Below are positions 10,610-24,290 of a stretch of 64,000 nt of DNA, in pieces; within the stretch, counting starts at the first letter, position 1, and every line of letters starts with the position of its first letter. The notes beneath the pieces were generated by a model. The model ran no database searches. It saw only the letters and a program-made list of their open reading frames with translations, and was not told the origin of the DNA. The translations under genes were made by a program, and so were the position numbers. The stretch spans positions 37,735,675 to 37,799,674 of the forward strand of contig OZ024862.1 of NCBI GenBank assembly GCA_964017155.1, read 5' to 3'. The DNA comes from Oasisia sp. SBJ-2009 (taxonomy: Eukaryota > Annelida > Polychaeta > Sabellida > Siboglinidae).

Positions 10610-13600
10610 TCATTTGATGTTTCTACTGAGAGCAGATGAAACATCACAAGTTGTAAGATATACTCATAACAAAAGTTACAATATTGCAAATTTTGAACCA
10701 TTCAGTTTGGTGCGTCCTTATTTATTTAATCCCTAATTTTGTGTGATGCAGAATATGTCTCCCTGAATCCCTGAGCATGCATTCTCAAATTCACGATTTA
10801 AAATAAACGCGACTAGAATCCGTTAGGAATATGGCTTTACAATAAAGATGAGACTCATTAATTTGTTGTAATAGCAACAATAGAAGGGGTGTCTGAACCC
10901 CCTCCCTCCCCCTCCCAAGGGGCAGCTAGTTTTGGAGACAGCTTTGTCCTGGCTGCCTGTCTCCATTTCAGAGACAGATGATGGCATCATCGGAGCAGAC
11001 AGATGCGTCTTCATCTGCTCGCTGGCAATGAATTCTGGGATAGATCCATCTCACAAAACGTGATGGTGGGACATATTTCATTTTTTATAGCACCTACCAC
11101 CGTGTCAGTAATTAGTCTTACATCTCGGCACACACAGTGCTTGCTTCTGCACAGGATCACTCCCTGGTTAGTTCGTTGGTTGATCGGAAAATCTTCAAAG
11201 ACATCTGAGATGTTTCAGTGTGGCCTGGTGAGGGAGGTGATTGTATACAACCACCTCAGGTCCCATGGCTCTCCTGGGAGTGTCACATTGAACTTCCCAA
11301 GCTGTTTATGTAGACACCATGTCTGTCACGTGGCTTCCATGTGACATTTTAGATATTTCACAATGCCTGTCTTGTGGTTTCCAGGGGGCAGTTGATACCT
11401 CGTTTCAGGTCTTGCACACTGAAACTTGATTGTTGTAATGTACTTTGAAATGGAAGAAACTCAATTTGCGATAGCTTGCGGCTAGAAGCAGGTCTTGTTT
11501 ATGGCATGGTGTTCCTGTGACTGGTGGAAATATAAATGTTGAAAACTACACTTTGAGGTATGGATATGGGGAAATGAGAAAAGACACCCTTTTAGAGAGT
11601 TACAGATTTGACTAGACCAATTGTGCCTGTGGTTACTGCAATGTAAAAGAGTTCAGGTAAATATTACTACAGATACTGCCGTGAAGTCTGAATGACATTA
11701 GTTTCTGTACATGTTGGTTATTATGTGAAATGCTGGTTTGTTTCTTTTTTCACGTAAATGATGTCCGCGTTTTGTAAGGTTACAGAAGCAAATCTGGTTG
11801 ACTTGTTCTAGCGTTGTTAGTCAACAGTCTCTCGTCCACTGGTGTTTCCATCGTGTTGTGTACAAAACCACTTTCTCTTGGACGAGGAGCCAGATCTTTT
11901 TGGTTGAGGAGGCAATTACTGTTGGTTGTAGAGCGAATGCTCATTGGTTATAGAACCATACTTTGTTGGGTGAAGAACCGGACTAAGTTGATTATGGAGC
12001 CAGGTCGTGTTTGTAATGGAATCAGGGTTTCTTGTTGAAGATCCAGACCCAGTTTGTTGTGGAGCTGGGTCCTGTTAGTTGTGGATCCAGATCATGGTTG
12101 AGGCGCTAGATCCGTGGTCTTGTGGATCATTTCGCCGTTGGTTGACGGATTAAGTGCCACTGGCTTGGAACACAAACATACAACACGACACGTTACAAGA
12201 ACCGTTGTGTTTTTCTGACGCGGTGCGGTGATCACATGCTGCGATCACACTTGAGTGGGTGCCGGCGATGATCACGGATCAGCCAGTACAGGGCGTCATC
12301 ATACATCAGCCGCCGTACGGATAATTAGAATGGATGATGTCGTCGCTGCCTGACAGCGGCTCACTCGTTGCACTCGGCCTTATTAGCGCTCGCCGCAGCT
12401 GATGTGTCATTGTCTTGTCATTATTGGCCAACTGAGATGAGCGCCGCTGAGCGATGACGCGCCTGAGCGATGACGCGCCTCAGTTGCCCGTGGGCCAGCG
12501 TGTCACCTCGGGTTCGGTTGCCACCGCTGCCGAAGCCTCGTGTCTGTTGCAAGGCGCTGATGAATATGCAGCACCACGGCACGTGCCCATTGTCTGCCGT
12601 CATGACCGTTCAACCGGGACCATCTGCGGATATGCTTGGGCGGTAAAGTTTCGCGGTCCACTGAACGCTGATGGTGGGTATCAATATAGTTGGTTGACCG
12701 GTGCACACTTTATGGATCCTTTCGCGCCGGACTTTGATGTTTATTGTTTAGTCAAGGAAATGTTGCAGCTGTTGTCCGCCGTTGAATCGGTGAACCGTGA
12801 CACGTGCGGTTAATTGTTTTCTAGGTGCTGATTGTAAATGTCTGATTTTATCGAACACAGATAGCACAAGTGCAGTGGAGTCACGGTCTGATGAAAAGTG
12901 TATGTTTGCTGTACTCAGTTGACTGGTTTAATCAATGACGTGCGACTATGTAGTCATGCTTGAGTGGTATACAGACACGGTCTGCTGAATGCACAGAGTA
13001 TCACTCCATGGTCCAGTGAACAACAGGCAGCAGGTTTCTGATTTGCAGTCATGCATCAGTGAACTACCTTAGTTAACAGCTATGATGCATATAGTCACGC
13101 TTCAGTTGTTGCTGTCATGGTCTGAGTGATTGTCATGGTTGAGTGAGCAGTAGTTATGGTTCAGTGAACTGTGACCATGCCAACAAGTCTGCATTTGATC
13201 AGCCTCTGAAATGAAACACTGTGGACTTTGGTTCCCCTACAACCTTTGTCTAGGCAGATCCCTGTAGAGGGAAGAAGCCAGGGATCAGCTTAGCCTGGCA
13301 GGGAGATGGGAGAAGATAAGATGCCCCAGGGGGTAGGAACATAATTACTTCCCATATGAGACCTGGGGCTGATCCCTCCTCCGGGAAGACCAGCATGTTG
13401 TCTCTGCTAATACAATAGGTTGTCCATCATCGCCATAGCAACCACATCTGGCTAAGGAGAGATGATGCAATGTCCTGATTAAGCCAGTCTATTTAGGAGG
13501 ATATTCATTATTTGTATTTTTGTATACACATTAACAGTGATCTAGAACAAGTTCATCCATTAAATTAATAAAAAGCACATTGAAATTATCAAACATTTAC

Positions 13601-15180
13601 TGCCATTTAATTAACTTGAAATCATTGTAAATTTAATCAGCGAACCATGACTACCTGGAAAGCAGTCAGGCGTGATTTGACTCTAGGTTGTAAGGGACTG
13701 GATCCCCAGTCAGGGATGAGATTAATTAAATAATTAACAGTAAAAAAGATTAAACTTAGTCAAGCATGGCTGACTTGGTCGACATGCCTGATAAGTTGTC
13801 TGTTGTCTGCTCATTCAAGCGAGACAACTTAGTGGACACGCCTGACCAAACAAAGTACATTGAAACGTATCATGGTCATGTTCATTCAGGCTTGACATAA
13901 TCAACTGTACTTTGACTAATTATCAAACATGATACAGACAAATTCGCTCATGTGTAACGATTAAATGCATTCGAAAGATGAGAGGAATGTCATCATTGAT
14001 GAGTTGTAGTAGTAAACAGGGGTCATTGTGTTTGCAGGAGTAGACGTAGTGTGGCATGATAATCCCACTGTCCAGCACATTAATAATGGAACTGTTTCCT
14101 GTACTGTATTCCATATGCCACTGTCCATTGCTACTGTCCACTGTCCGGAGCCAGTATTGGTCAGGGTTGTTAATGTCAATCTTCGGGGAAGAATAATAAT
14201 AAGGTAGCTTCATTTGCAGCTAAATCCATAAAACAATTGTTTATGTGCACATGCCCATTATGATTTTTTCTGTGTCTGATATTGCTAGATATGGACAAAA
14301 TATGAGCATTACAACATTGGTACTTTTCGATATGTCGTCACACTTTTTAAACACCACTAGTATTTCTACAGCATTACTATGTCAATAAACGTTGTAAAAT
14401 ATTTATTGATATTGTTAGGAAAGTACAACTATGCTTTCAATACATAAATGTTAGCACCATTTTCTTGCCTAGAAAGATATGAACGTAATTCAGGCCTGCT
14501 TAATTTTTAATGGAAATATCACCTTGAGTTTAGCACAGGTTAGCATGGTAAATTGATCATCGTTGGCCAAGCTGAGGTTTATGTAGGGAGTTTAGGGACA
14601 GCCTTGTGTGGCATCTCGTCATCATCCTGTAAACCAAGGGTAGTATTTATTTCTCTTTGAGGCATTTTCCCCAAGTGAAGACGAATGTTGGAATTCAAGC
14701 TTTCTCAGGTGCTGCACTAACTCTGTGGAATTCCTGTCAGCATTATTTATAGTAGAAGGAAATATAGGTTTTATTTCTCCGGCAGCCTAAACACAATCTT
14801 TTTAATACTGCCTATCCTCCTTAGCCTATCAGTACTTTCATCCATTGTGTACGAAAAAGAGATTGCTTTATCCTTTTGTTTTTTGCACCAGTGAGCATGA
14901 TTTAGAGTTATGGATTCAGCACCTGTTTAGGTAATTGGTCACTGGTTTACCAATTAATGCAGTTTAATGGTGGGTTAAAAACAAAGGTAGTTATTTACAT
15001 ATACCTCCTGTGGTCACGTGACGTGTGTTGAGGGGTGAGCTGTCTCTGTTTATTGCCACAGCAGACCTCGATTGGTGAGAATGAGAAGAAAACATGTCAT
15101 TTGCTAATGGTGATAACTGCGCTAATTCTAGGTGTCTCCTGTTCTCAGCTACATTCTGTTAACTGACAACTCTATTTCTG
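10610..15180. other. intergenic sequence, degenerate simple repeats
   Basis: No supported gene. At about 11870-12130 a degenerate repeat of roughly 30 bp (GTTG..GGAGC/ATCCAGxTC phrases) is visible. At about 12890-13180 the phrase CATGxTTxAGTGAAC recurs irregularly. Between them lies a CpG-rich block (12.2-12.8 kb) with an open frame at 12454-12813 that I cannot assign. Confidence 0.3.
12448..12479. repeat. perfect 16-bp tandem duplication
   Basis: TGAGCGATGACGCGCC occurs twice head to tail in a CpG-rich block. Each copy contains a TGACGCG core resembling a CREB/ATF half site. Confidence 0.85.
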
Positions 15181-15185
15181 GCTAG

Positions 15186-15518
15186 AACAGTGGAGCTCAG
15201 TTTCTAGAGTGTCAGGTTCTTTTTTGAGAAAACCCAGGCACGAAACCTCCGCTGCCATATTGAACCTTGGGCAAGTTCATTCACCCTACACCGCTCCTGT
15301 TTGTTCAGCTGTTTGATTGAATACCTGGCTGTAGACAGTGGTGGAGATTTATGTATGAATAATCTTCATGCACTAGTTGCAACATGGCTGAATGCTTCCC
15401 AGAGAAGTCAAAATTGTGTTTGCATGACTAAGTCAATAAGGAAGTATGTGTAAAGTGCTTTGAGCAGTCCTAACGCCTCTATACTGTGTAATAGAACAAA
15501 TTACCTTTACTTTACTAA
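15186..15518 (+). mobile_element. tRNA-derived SINE, copy 3
   Basis: The diverged head precedes a body with TACCTGGCTGTAGACAGTGG, GAATGCTTCCCAGAGAAGTC and GCTTTGAGCAGTCCTAA, ending in TTACCTTTACTTTAC. Same family and orientation as the copies at 1.2 and 7.6 kb. Confidence 0.8.
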
Positions 15519-15585
15519 AACTGTATAAGATCTGATGAGATCCCATTCAACTAGTCAGCTTGATGTGTTGCTCTCACTCAAGACA

Positions 15586-15587
15586 AA

Positions 15588-15678
<91 letters not shown>

Positions 15679-15682
15679 TATG
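15586..15682. repeat. (TA)n microsatellite
   Basis: About 95 bp of nearly pure TA immediately downstream of a SINE. Confidence 0.95.
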
Positions 15683-15689
15683 GTGTTTG

Positions 15690-17640
15690 ATGAGTTAGCA
15701 AGTTGTACCCAGTTTTGTAAAAAGCAAGCTAGGCTTGGGTTTCAAGCCCCCAAATCATGAGGCAAGCACTGAATGAATTAATGTTTAAAAATCCCATGAA
15801 TCCGTGAACTTATCTTTAAACATCAGTTACATGCAGTCAATATTGAATATTTGCCAGTAAACATCATACCATACAAACAGTCATGTGAACTAGTTATGTA
15901 TGCACAGTTCAAAACTTGCACCAAAAATAAAACTGAGTAAACAGCAGCAAAGTAAAAGAAGAGAGTGGATTGTATGTATAAAAAGTTGCAAAATTCAGAA
16001 TTTGCTAGTTGTGAAAAACCAAGCCATGACTATAATTATATATATTTTTTTTAATTCTGATAATGGTGGAGCTAAATATTGGTAAATATTGCTGAAAAAT
16101 GGAACTCTCGATAAATATTTTTTTTTATTATGCTTCTCTGTTTACCTGTGTGTTTTGCATACAGAAAGCCATGCATGTGTCAGTGATAAATTGTGGTGTG
16201 TTTTGTAGTCATCCATCTGATTACTTATGACAATTAATAAACGTTATGCATCTCCAACTTCAAAGCTCTCGTGTGAAAGAGGAATTAAAAATTGATCCAC
16301 AGAGGAGAGAAATAACGATTGTGTGAGATAATGAGAACGAGATATACGATGACATAGTTCATTAAGTGAAGTGGACCGCGAATGCATCTGTCACGCTTGA
16401 GCGGTTTCATTGTACGTCCAAACGACTCGGCCAATGAGAATGTCCCTAATGAATGGGTCGGTCACCTTAGAATTGTTGTAACAGTTCTCCCCGTCTGTTG
16501 TGAAATTATATGTCCACCCGACCACAACGGATGGTCGTTAATCATTTGTTAGGCACAAACAAAATGAAAGGATTAGAACCTTGTGGTTATTTACGTACAG
16601 ATGTATTCATTGTTATTGCACTTCTCACATCAATGTAATGGTGATAGGTGATAATGTAATCGTTTGCTTCATATTGTGATGATATACATTATTAATGCAG
16701 AAAGTGGTCTTTAAGTTTGATGAAATATTGCCTTGATGTTCTTGCCATTCCTGTTATTACTTTCAGTTCAACCCCTGGAAGGAAAACATTGTTATTTGGT
16801 CATATTTTTGCAATATTAATTTTTTTATTTAAATAATTTATTAATATTTAAGAAATTTACTGTATTCACAAACTATGCCTTCATTTTACCCAAGTTATGT
16901 AACATTGTAAAAAAAAACAAGTAAAGCCCTAAACAATTTTCATTAGAGCCTGTCTCTCATGTGTCAAGATGTTTTTCATAATAGATTTTTAACATTTTCG
17001 TTAACACGGATCAACATTTCCTAATTAGGTCCGATTCCCGTCCGAACACACTGCGACTAACCCGGGAACTGGTGAATCACCATAAAACAAATGGACCATG
17101 TGACACAGGAAGGGAATAAGCCGGCGATGATACACACACATTGTTATAAAGCACATATTTACGCGTCTACGTCACCCGCTGAAGGGCCCCACGAGTGACA
17201 GACTTACGTAAGCCGCATGTGAGCGAACTTTGATTTTGACGAAGATGAAGTGCACGGGACACTTGTTGACTTGTAGTCATCCCCCCCCCCTCCCCCCAGT
17301 GGTTATTTGTGTAGTTATTTATCAACACCTCCTGACCCTCAGCTTCGCTGCAGACATGCCCAGGCATGGCGGCTGTGGTGTCCCTTTCGGCCACGCTCAT
17401 TGCCTGCCCCACTCATGCGTGTGGTACACGGGTACTGAACCACGACCGCACCAGCCACAACTAATCCTTTGTGCACACGGCTCGCATTGTTCCCATATCT
17501 CTGATATCACTGATCAAACTTGACTTCTAAGTGAATGCCAGTGGTACTTGTGACTTCCAGTTTCGATGGTGGACCTTTCTTTATAGATGTGTTAGGTTTT
17601 AATTTGTTATGGGTTATATTTTTGGATTTTGTTCTGTACA
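15690..17640. other. intergenic sequence, no supported gene
   Basis: AT-rich. The 17.0-17.5 kb part is richer in CpG and carries a C-run (17281-17296). Short open frames there lack known domains. Confidence 0.35.
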
Positions 17641-17641
17641 T

Positions 17642-17644
<3 letters not shown>

Positions 17645-17727
<83 letters not shown>

Positions 17728-17753
17728 TGTGTTGTGTGTATATATACATATAC

Positions 17754-17799
<46 letters not shown>
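17645..17799. repeat. (GT)n followed by (TA)n microsatellite
   Basis: About 90 bp of GT, then a short hinge and about 45 bp of TA. Confidence 0.95.
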
Positions 17800-17805
<6 letters not shown>

Positions 17806-17839
17806 ATCTCAGATAACAACAAAATATTGTAAACAAATA

Positions 17840-20800
17840 CGGATGCCACTCATTTGATTTTTCAAACTTTTATTTTTATTTTACACAGTGGTATTAGAAT
17901 TAGTGTTCTACTTACATCCATGCCACTGCTTTGCAAGAATATACGTTTTCACATGCAACAATCAACCAACAGCCATGTTTACATAGTTTTACATAAAAAC
18001 CGTTAAAATCCGTTATGTCGTGCATGTCGTGTTGTGTCGTGCCAGCGTCGAATAACATGCATATTTGGCGATGTTAATCAGGCCGAGTACTTAAACCTGT
18101 CCTGGAAATGGAGGCAGTGCGGGTGCATACTGGCGCTGGGCATGATACTGGTAGCGGGTGGGTCTATTACATGCATGGCAGGCAGAGAGAGTTATCAGAG
18201 GACGTGCCACAAAAACTCGCAGCAAATTAGTCTCATTGGATACTTCCTGTTCACCTGCCTGTGTCGCAAACCGTCGCAAACCGACACAAATGTCTCCGAC
18301 GCTGACACCTGCCAGCTCGCAAACTTGCCACAATGCAACGCACGGCCATTTGTTACACCATCATGTGATTTGTTCAACGGGTTGCAACATACTGGCTTCA
18401 TTACTGACTAATTGCACCATTTTACACTGCTTGTTATTTCCTGATGACACTGAGTTTGTTTAAGCTTGAAAACATGATGGTATCTCTTAATGTGCACAGC
18501 CAGTTTGAATAAAATGAATAGATTAAGATGTCGGATAAATTCAAAAAGAGATGTGATCATTTTGATTGTTTGAAAGTGCGAAAGCATAGTTCAAATAAAG
18601 TCAAATTTTCTAAGCAAAATATTGCATGGTACATCATGCAATATTCTAAATAAATCCAGACAAACTGATTAAAAGTCTTGCAGTTTGAAGAGGAAATGAA
18701 ACATTCTTGATAACCTAATTTATGTAATAGTCACTCATGTGAACGCAAGTTATAGCCAGTGCAAATAAACTTTCTCTGAGTCCATTACACGTGTCTTGCC
18801 CATGTTTAATGCATGTGTTAGCATGTTTTGCTTTAGCAAATGTAGGAAATAAAGTCACAGGAAAAATAGCAGAAAAAGTCTTCACCCACATAAAATTGTG
18901 TATGTATGTATACATATGTGAAGTTTACATTTTTTATTCATATTCAGTTACAACGTGCAAGACACAAGTATTTTATGTACAACGTATGTCTAATAAGTTA
19001 TGGTAAAGTATATGGTGACACTATTTTGTGTGACTTTATTTCTGCCTGGAGGCTCCTGTCTATCTAATCACTAGACTAATGCATATTTTAACATGTCTTA
19101 GCAACTGCACACTTTGCCATGCATGACTGCCTTCAAGAACATTATCTTGTTGACACAGATGTTGAAGAGTGTGTTGTGTTTATCTTATGCTTCATTGCAA
19201 GTGTTTGCCTCTCTGGATAGAGGCTCTTCATGACTCAGTCCACTGGCTGTGCATATGATTAGATATTGTCATTGACTCAGGTTCATGGGTTGACCTATTT
19301 ACAGATGTTTCCTGATGTTGATCTGTACTCATAATTGTGTGTGCATAGGTGTGTGGACTATGGGTGTTCTCTCTGTCTCTCTGTCCCACTTTCAGGCACA
19401 GTTATACATATTGTTTCTGAAGATTTCTTCTCAACCATTCTAAATATAAAACAATATAAAACAAATGGTGAATCATGCCTGGCAGGGGTTTATGCATGAT
19501 AATGTTTTTACCAGTTGCACATTTTTTGGTGGACACATCGATGTCAAATGTTAAGCCAGTTTTCACGTTTTACCTGAAATGGACTACAAACACACATGTG
19601 ACACCATTTACACTAATTTCTAAGGCATAACTGACAATATCTCAGATTTATGAAGATTTATTTTATCCGTCGACCACCCATCCACCTATATTTCTACCTG
19701 TCCAAAACAGGTTTTACCAGTCCAAATGACAGGTGGATGGCTCTCTGCATAAAGCTATGATACAGTACATAGTGATGACTTATGTTCATCTTGGTACTCT
19801 GTATCAGCCACACATATGTGGTTTAGAGTATTGTTGCGTTTGGGTGGAACGTTGTAACTAGTAGGATGCTTTAGGTGAGTCTGTAATTTTGTGAAGTTTA
19901 GATTGGCTAAACAAACCTCTTGTCAGTGTGTCTACAGTTGTGTATTAGCATAAATTATCACTGGATACAACACAAGTTGCTAGATGAATTATAAATTTAT
20001 TTGAATGTTGCTTTTGGCATTGTGAATGTTAAACTCCTGAGTGTGTCTAGCAGTGACGTTATTGAGAATTGCATTGTGTCGTTTCTTTTGTGGGGAGCAA
20101 ATGATGCATGAATTGATAAGATAATTCCTAGTGCTGAGGATTCATTTAGACAGAATCCAGTTTCTGGACTCAGAGGGTCTGCATTGTGCATACAATGAGC
20201 CGACATAGAAGTGGATTATAGTCATAGAAGTCGGCCTATACTCTGAGCATCTCTCAACCTCCCAGTCACAGCAGCCTGGGCACATGCTGATCACATGCTT
20301 GGCTGCTCACTTTCTCCAACCTACCACCCCTTGCCGCAGTGGACTCTCCCACTGGGAGGAGGCGGATCAGGGGTCAGTGGAGAATATATGGGTCAGTGCG
20401 CTGTCGCTAAGCGTTGCCATCGTAGCCATCCACGATGCAGACTTTGACGTCAGGAGGGGCCAGAAGAAACCAATGATCAAAGTTCGTGTATTACTAGTTT
20501 GTCCCACTCCACTGACTGCGGATGACAGAAAGAATGCCTCAAGAGGGGACAGATTATGAACCCACGTACCACCATAACTCACGGAGTGCCTAGAATACGG
20601 AGGCTCTCATGTGATGCGGGAATTTTCCTGAACACTTTCACGTCAGATAATTTTAGTACAGTCAGTGTTTTGCCAGTATGAACTGATATGTCAGACTATC
20701 TGTGCATCGCAGTAATCAGTGTGATGATAATGTATTGTTGATGGTACATTTAATTGTCACTGTTCATAAACATGCTCACTGACTGTAGCAACTTAAATGC

Positions 20801-23610
20801 TTCTAAGACCGAGTGATGACATCACATTCCATTTATGACTTATGACAGTTCTTCGTGGAATGTGGCTATTCCCTGCCAGGTACTATTGCAACATGATGCA
20901 ATAGTTATGATAATGTTGCAAAAACAATATAACTGTCAAAATACTTATATTATTGCAATACTTTTTTGTATCAAAACTTTTGAATTAGTGTAGCATTTGA
21001 TGACAATGAGTAGACAGTGATCGTGATCTTATAAATGAGCATGATAGCATTTCTCTAGAGTATATAGAACATGTACATGAAGTCATCAACATTCTAAAAA
21101 CAGTCAATGACTGTTTGAAATTGAGTGGCATCAGTTTTGTGTGTTCTAATAAATGTTTAATGTGCATTGAAAGTTTAAAGAAAATCGTTAAACACATTTA
21201 GAACTGTCAAGTTCAGGAAAACCAGTGATGACAGTCAGTGGCATATTTACTGTTACTGCTTCCAGTGAACACTTTCTGCACCCTGTCTGCTATCAAGCTC
21301 TGTTACATGCCTTGTTTATCAAGTATTTCTTTCTCTTGTGCATAAGTGGATGATGTGATAATGCTGGCTGGCAGTCTGGGTCTTAGTTTTGGGACATTCT
21401 TTTCTAACTGTGCACATTAAAGACATCGATGTTTCTTAATTGAATTTGAGCACATAGTTATTGCATTAGTAGAAATTCACAATGTGTGACTTTGAATATG
21501 AGTATAGTTCAGTACACAGTTGAATAAATAATTGAAGGGTTTAGATATACTGTACCAAGAAATGATGCTACAGTAACTTCTAAATGTACTGCATTAAATA
21601 ATATTTACAACTTTTATTCTGTGTACAATAAAAAAATGGAAACATTTGACTGGCAAATAGTTTTTTTATTAATCAGTAGTTTTAATATTAATAAACAAAT
21701 GCCGGATAATAAATTATATTAATTTTCATGATGCATACATTGTCATCTTCAGGATCTTAATCTGTTTATTTTAAATGGATTTGTGTGATTCAGTGATTTC
21801 ATATTTGATTTGTTGACTATGTTATTGCGGATGACTTCCACATGGGGAGATGCAGATAGACAGGGAGGCACTAAAGCATGACCTGACTGGGAGGTGTCCA
21901 AGCCCAGCGCTAAACCCAATCTGTCTCCTCCGTCACACTGGGTGCATAGTGCCAGCATTAATTTATTCTCCGCTCCGGGATCCTTTTTTCCCAGCTTTGG
22001 TTTCTGTTGCCATGGCGACGATCGCTTCCTGGCCTCGATGCGGCAGAAGGCGGGTCTCGTTCGTGTTGCTAACTAGCGGAGTTAAATGCCTCGCATAGTT
22101 TTTTGTGGGGGCTGTGCAACCCAGAAACCCTAATAGGGTTTGCAGTATGCAGGGGTGGGTGGGGGAGGTTCTACGGTTGCCTGCGTTCTGTGTTCCTCCG
22201 GGTGTCTGGGAACATTTGGGCGTGGTGGGCTAAATACACAGTCAATGACGCATGTGTGTGTCAGTTGGATACTTAGATTTATATCGGACATAAATGTTTG
22301 TAATCATATTTTACCATGCTTCTATCATTCCGAAAGTAGTGGTAATGTCAGTTGTAATTTTTCTATTTTTGTAACAAACTCTAATAAAATGACATGATAG
22401 AAAATAATCATGTTGTTAATTGTAATGTTGTCGGATGCTATGGTGAGTTGTCGTCTTCCTGGGTCATCATAAATGCTACATACAATTATATATTAGCTAA
22501 TTGAATAAAAACATACAGGAAATACTTCTTAGAATGAACAAACATTTTACAATGATTTATATTGTGTGAAAAACTACTTGTTTTGATATAAAATTACATT
22601 GGATGATCAATGTGATTTTGTAATGTTATATACCAGTATATCCCAGGCAGTTACTTGCAGACAGCGTAATGATAAATTGAAACATAGCAGCACAGAATTC
22701 TGGGCCAGTTTTCTGCGTCTAGACAAGACGCAGGTAGAATGATGTAAACAATTTTACCTGCTACAAGTACCTGGTGCTTGGAACATGAAGTAGATAGGCC
22801 AGTGACGTTGAGAGTTGGACCACCTCAGAGACAAACAATGTCTTGGTTAGGAGATGTTTTTCAATATTGAGCTTCATGAAAGGACAACAATGGTCGCTTT
22901 TCAGAGGTAGCTGTGGCTTCTGGTAGGCTGTTAAAACAGGGTTTTCCTGTACATATCAGTAAAGTAAGAAAGTTGAGGGACATGTCAGTATTTTATGACA
23001 GTTTTGTCATGTTATTCTTAACATGTAATGTGTTCTTGCTGCTATAAATATGGTTACTAGATGGACGAAGACAGGATGACACCAACAAACATGCCAAGAT
23101 GTATTAAAATGAAAGTTAAAGTCAATACTGTGATCACAAATGGATGTCAAATATAAAACAATACTAATCACCTTCAGCATGGCTTCAGCATGTTTTATAC
23201 TCCAGTTTTTCAACACCTGTCAGCCAGATGAAACATTTAATCATACAAGCTATGGTAACTATTATTCTTTCAACAAAGAATTCTCCATTGTACTGAAAAG
23301 AAAATTGCAGTTTCCAGCAACATGACTCATTTTCAAAACATTTTGGATCTAGTAAGTGCAAAACTGTGCATCACAAATATTCCGTCCGATATGCCCATTT
23401 TACTGTTCATATGTCACAGTGAACAAATCTGAAAAATGGCGAAACATTTTGGAATAATATGAATTTATTTCTGTGTTGCTCTTCGATAAAAATAGGAATA
23501 GTACACCAGTGTGGCCCCAGGTGGCACAAAATGCAGCTGACACAGCTGATATAATATCCCATGATGCAACTGCGTGAATTTCTAACATTTATTATTTGCT
23601 GTTCGTTGCA
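17840..23610. other. intergenic or Pax 5' region, no coding exon recognised
   Basis: No exon could be assigned. CpG-rich islands at about 18.0-18.4 kb and 21.85-22.1 kb stand out from AT-rich surroundings and are candidates for an upstream non-coding exon or regulatory DNA of the Pax gene, whose first visible exon begins with a splice acceptor. Confidence 0.35.
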
Positions 23611-23611
23611 G

Positions 23612-23692
23612 AATGTGCCATTACAACATGCATTGACGAGTGCATCGTGAAGCGTCTCACATACCGCAAGTGCTGCCCTCTACATCGGAAAC
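23612..23692 (+). other. Pax gene 5' UTR part of first visible exon
   Basis: A pyrimidine-rich tract ending in TTCGTTGCAG (23602-23611) looks like a 3' splice site. It implies at least one non-coding exon further upstream. An in-frame TGA at 23648 separates this leader from the ATG at 23693, so that ATG is the first in frame. It has a good context (GGAAACATGGCG). Confidence 0.55.
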
Positions 23693-24290
23693 ATGGCGAA
23701 CACCGAGGTGAGCGTGAAACAGGAAGTTTCCGACCGAAGCACGATGCAGCTGAAGCTTTCGCAGGCGAGCCCACCAGATGGCGCCGCTGAAGCCAAACTG
23801 AAGGTCGCCGCGTCTCCGGCCGTCGCGCTGTCGACTGCCCCCGCCTTGCACAAGGGTGTCGCGTTCATCAACGGGGTTGTGGTGCCGGTGGCGCCGCCCT
23901 GTGTCACATCATCAATCCAGAGCAGCCCGGTGCTCATTATCCCACAGCCGTTCACAGCGCAGCATCTCATGCCGTTCTACGGGCCACAGTTCCCAGCAGG
24001 CATTGCAGCGGGCGTGACGCCGAAGCCCGTCGCCACGCCGGAAGTGTTGGATCTGTCGCGGTCGACGCCGAAGAGTTCGTCGTCGAGTCCGTCGCCGGGG
24101 AAGGTTGATGGGGATGTAGCCCCGGGGCTGATCCCGTACAAGGCCAAGGAGCGTCATCCCCTGTCCCCGCTGCCCTGGACGGAGGGGGAGGAGGAGGAGG
24201 AGGCTGGGCGCAGCGCTGAGGACATGGGGGACGATAAGGACGGGCTGGTGATGGGGGACGACGACGGTAGGGGACAGGGAGGAAACAGAG
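23693..24290 (+). CDS. Pax gene, coding exon 1
   Basis: Encodes residues 1-199 plus one base. It contains a low-complexity N-terminus with VKQE, the [10 protein letters not shown] motif and an acidic stretch with a run of glutamates. It ends at AACAGAG|GTGAGG (phase 1), just before the paired domain. The open frame runs past the donor only by chance. Confidence 0.88.

Noticed and set aside
12454..12813. 119-codon + strand ORF in a CpG-rich block
   Set aside because: No recognisable domain, no splice partner, and CpG-rich DNA has few stops by chance.
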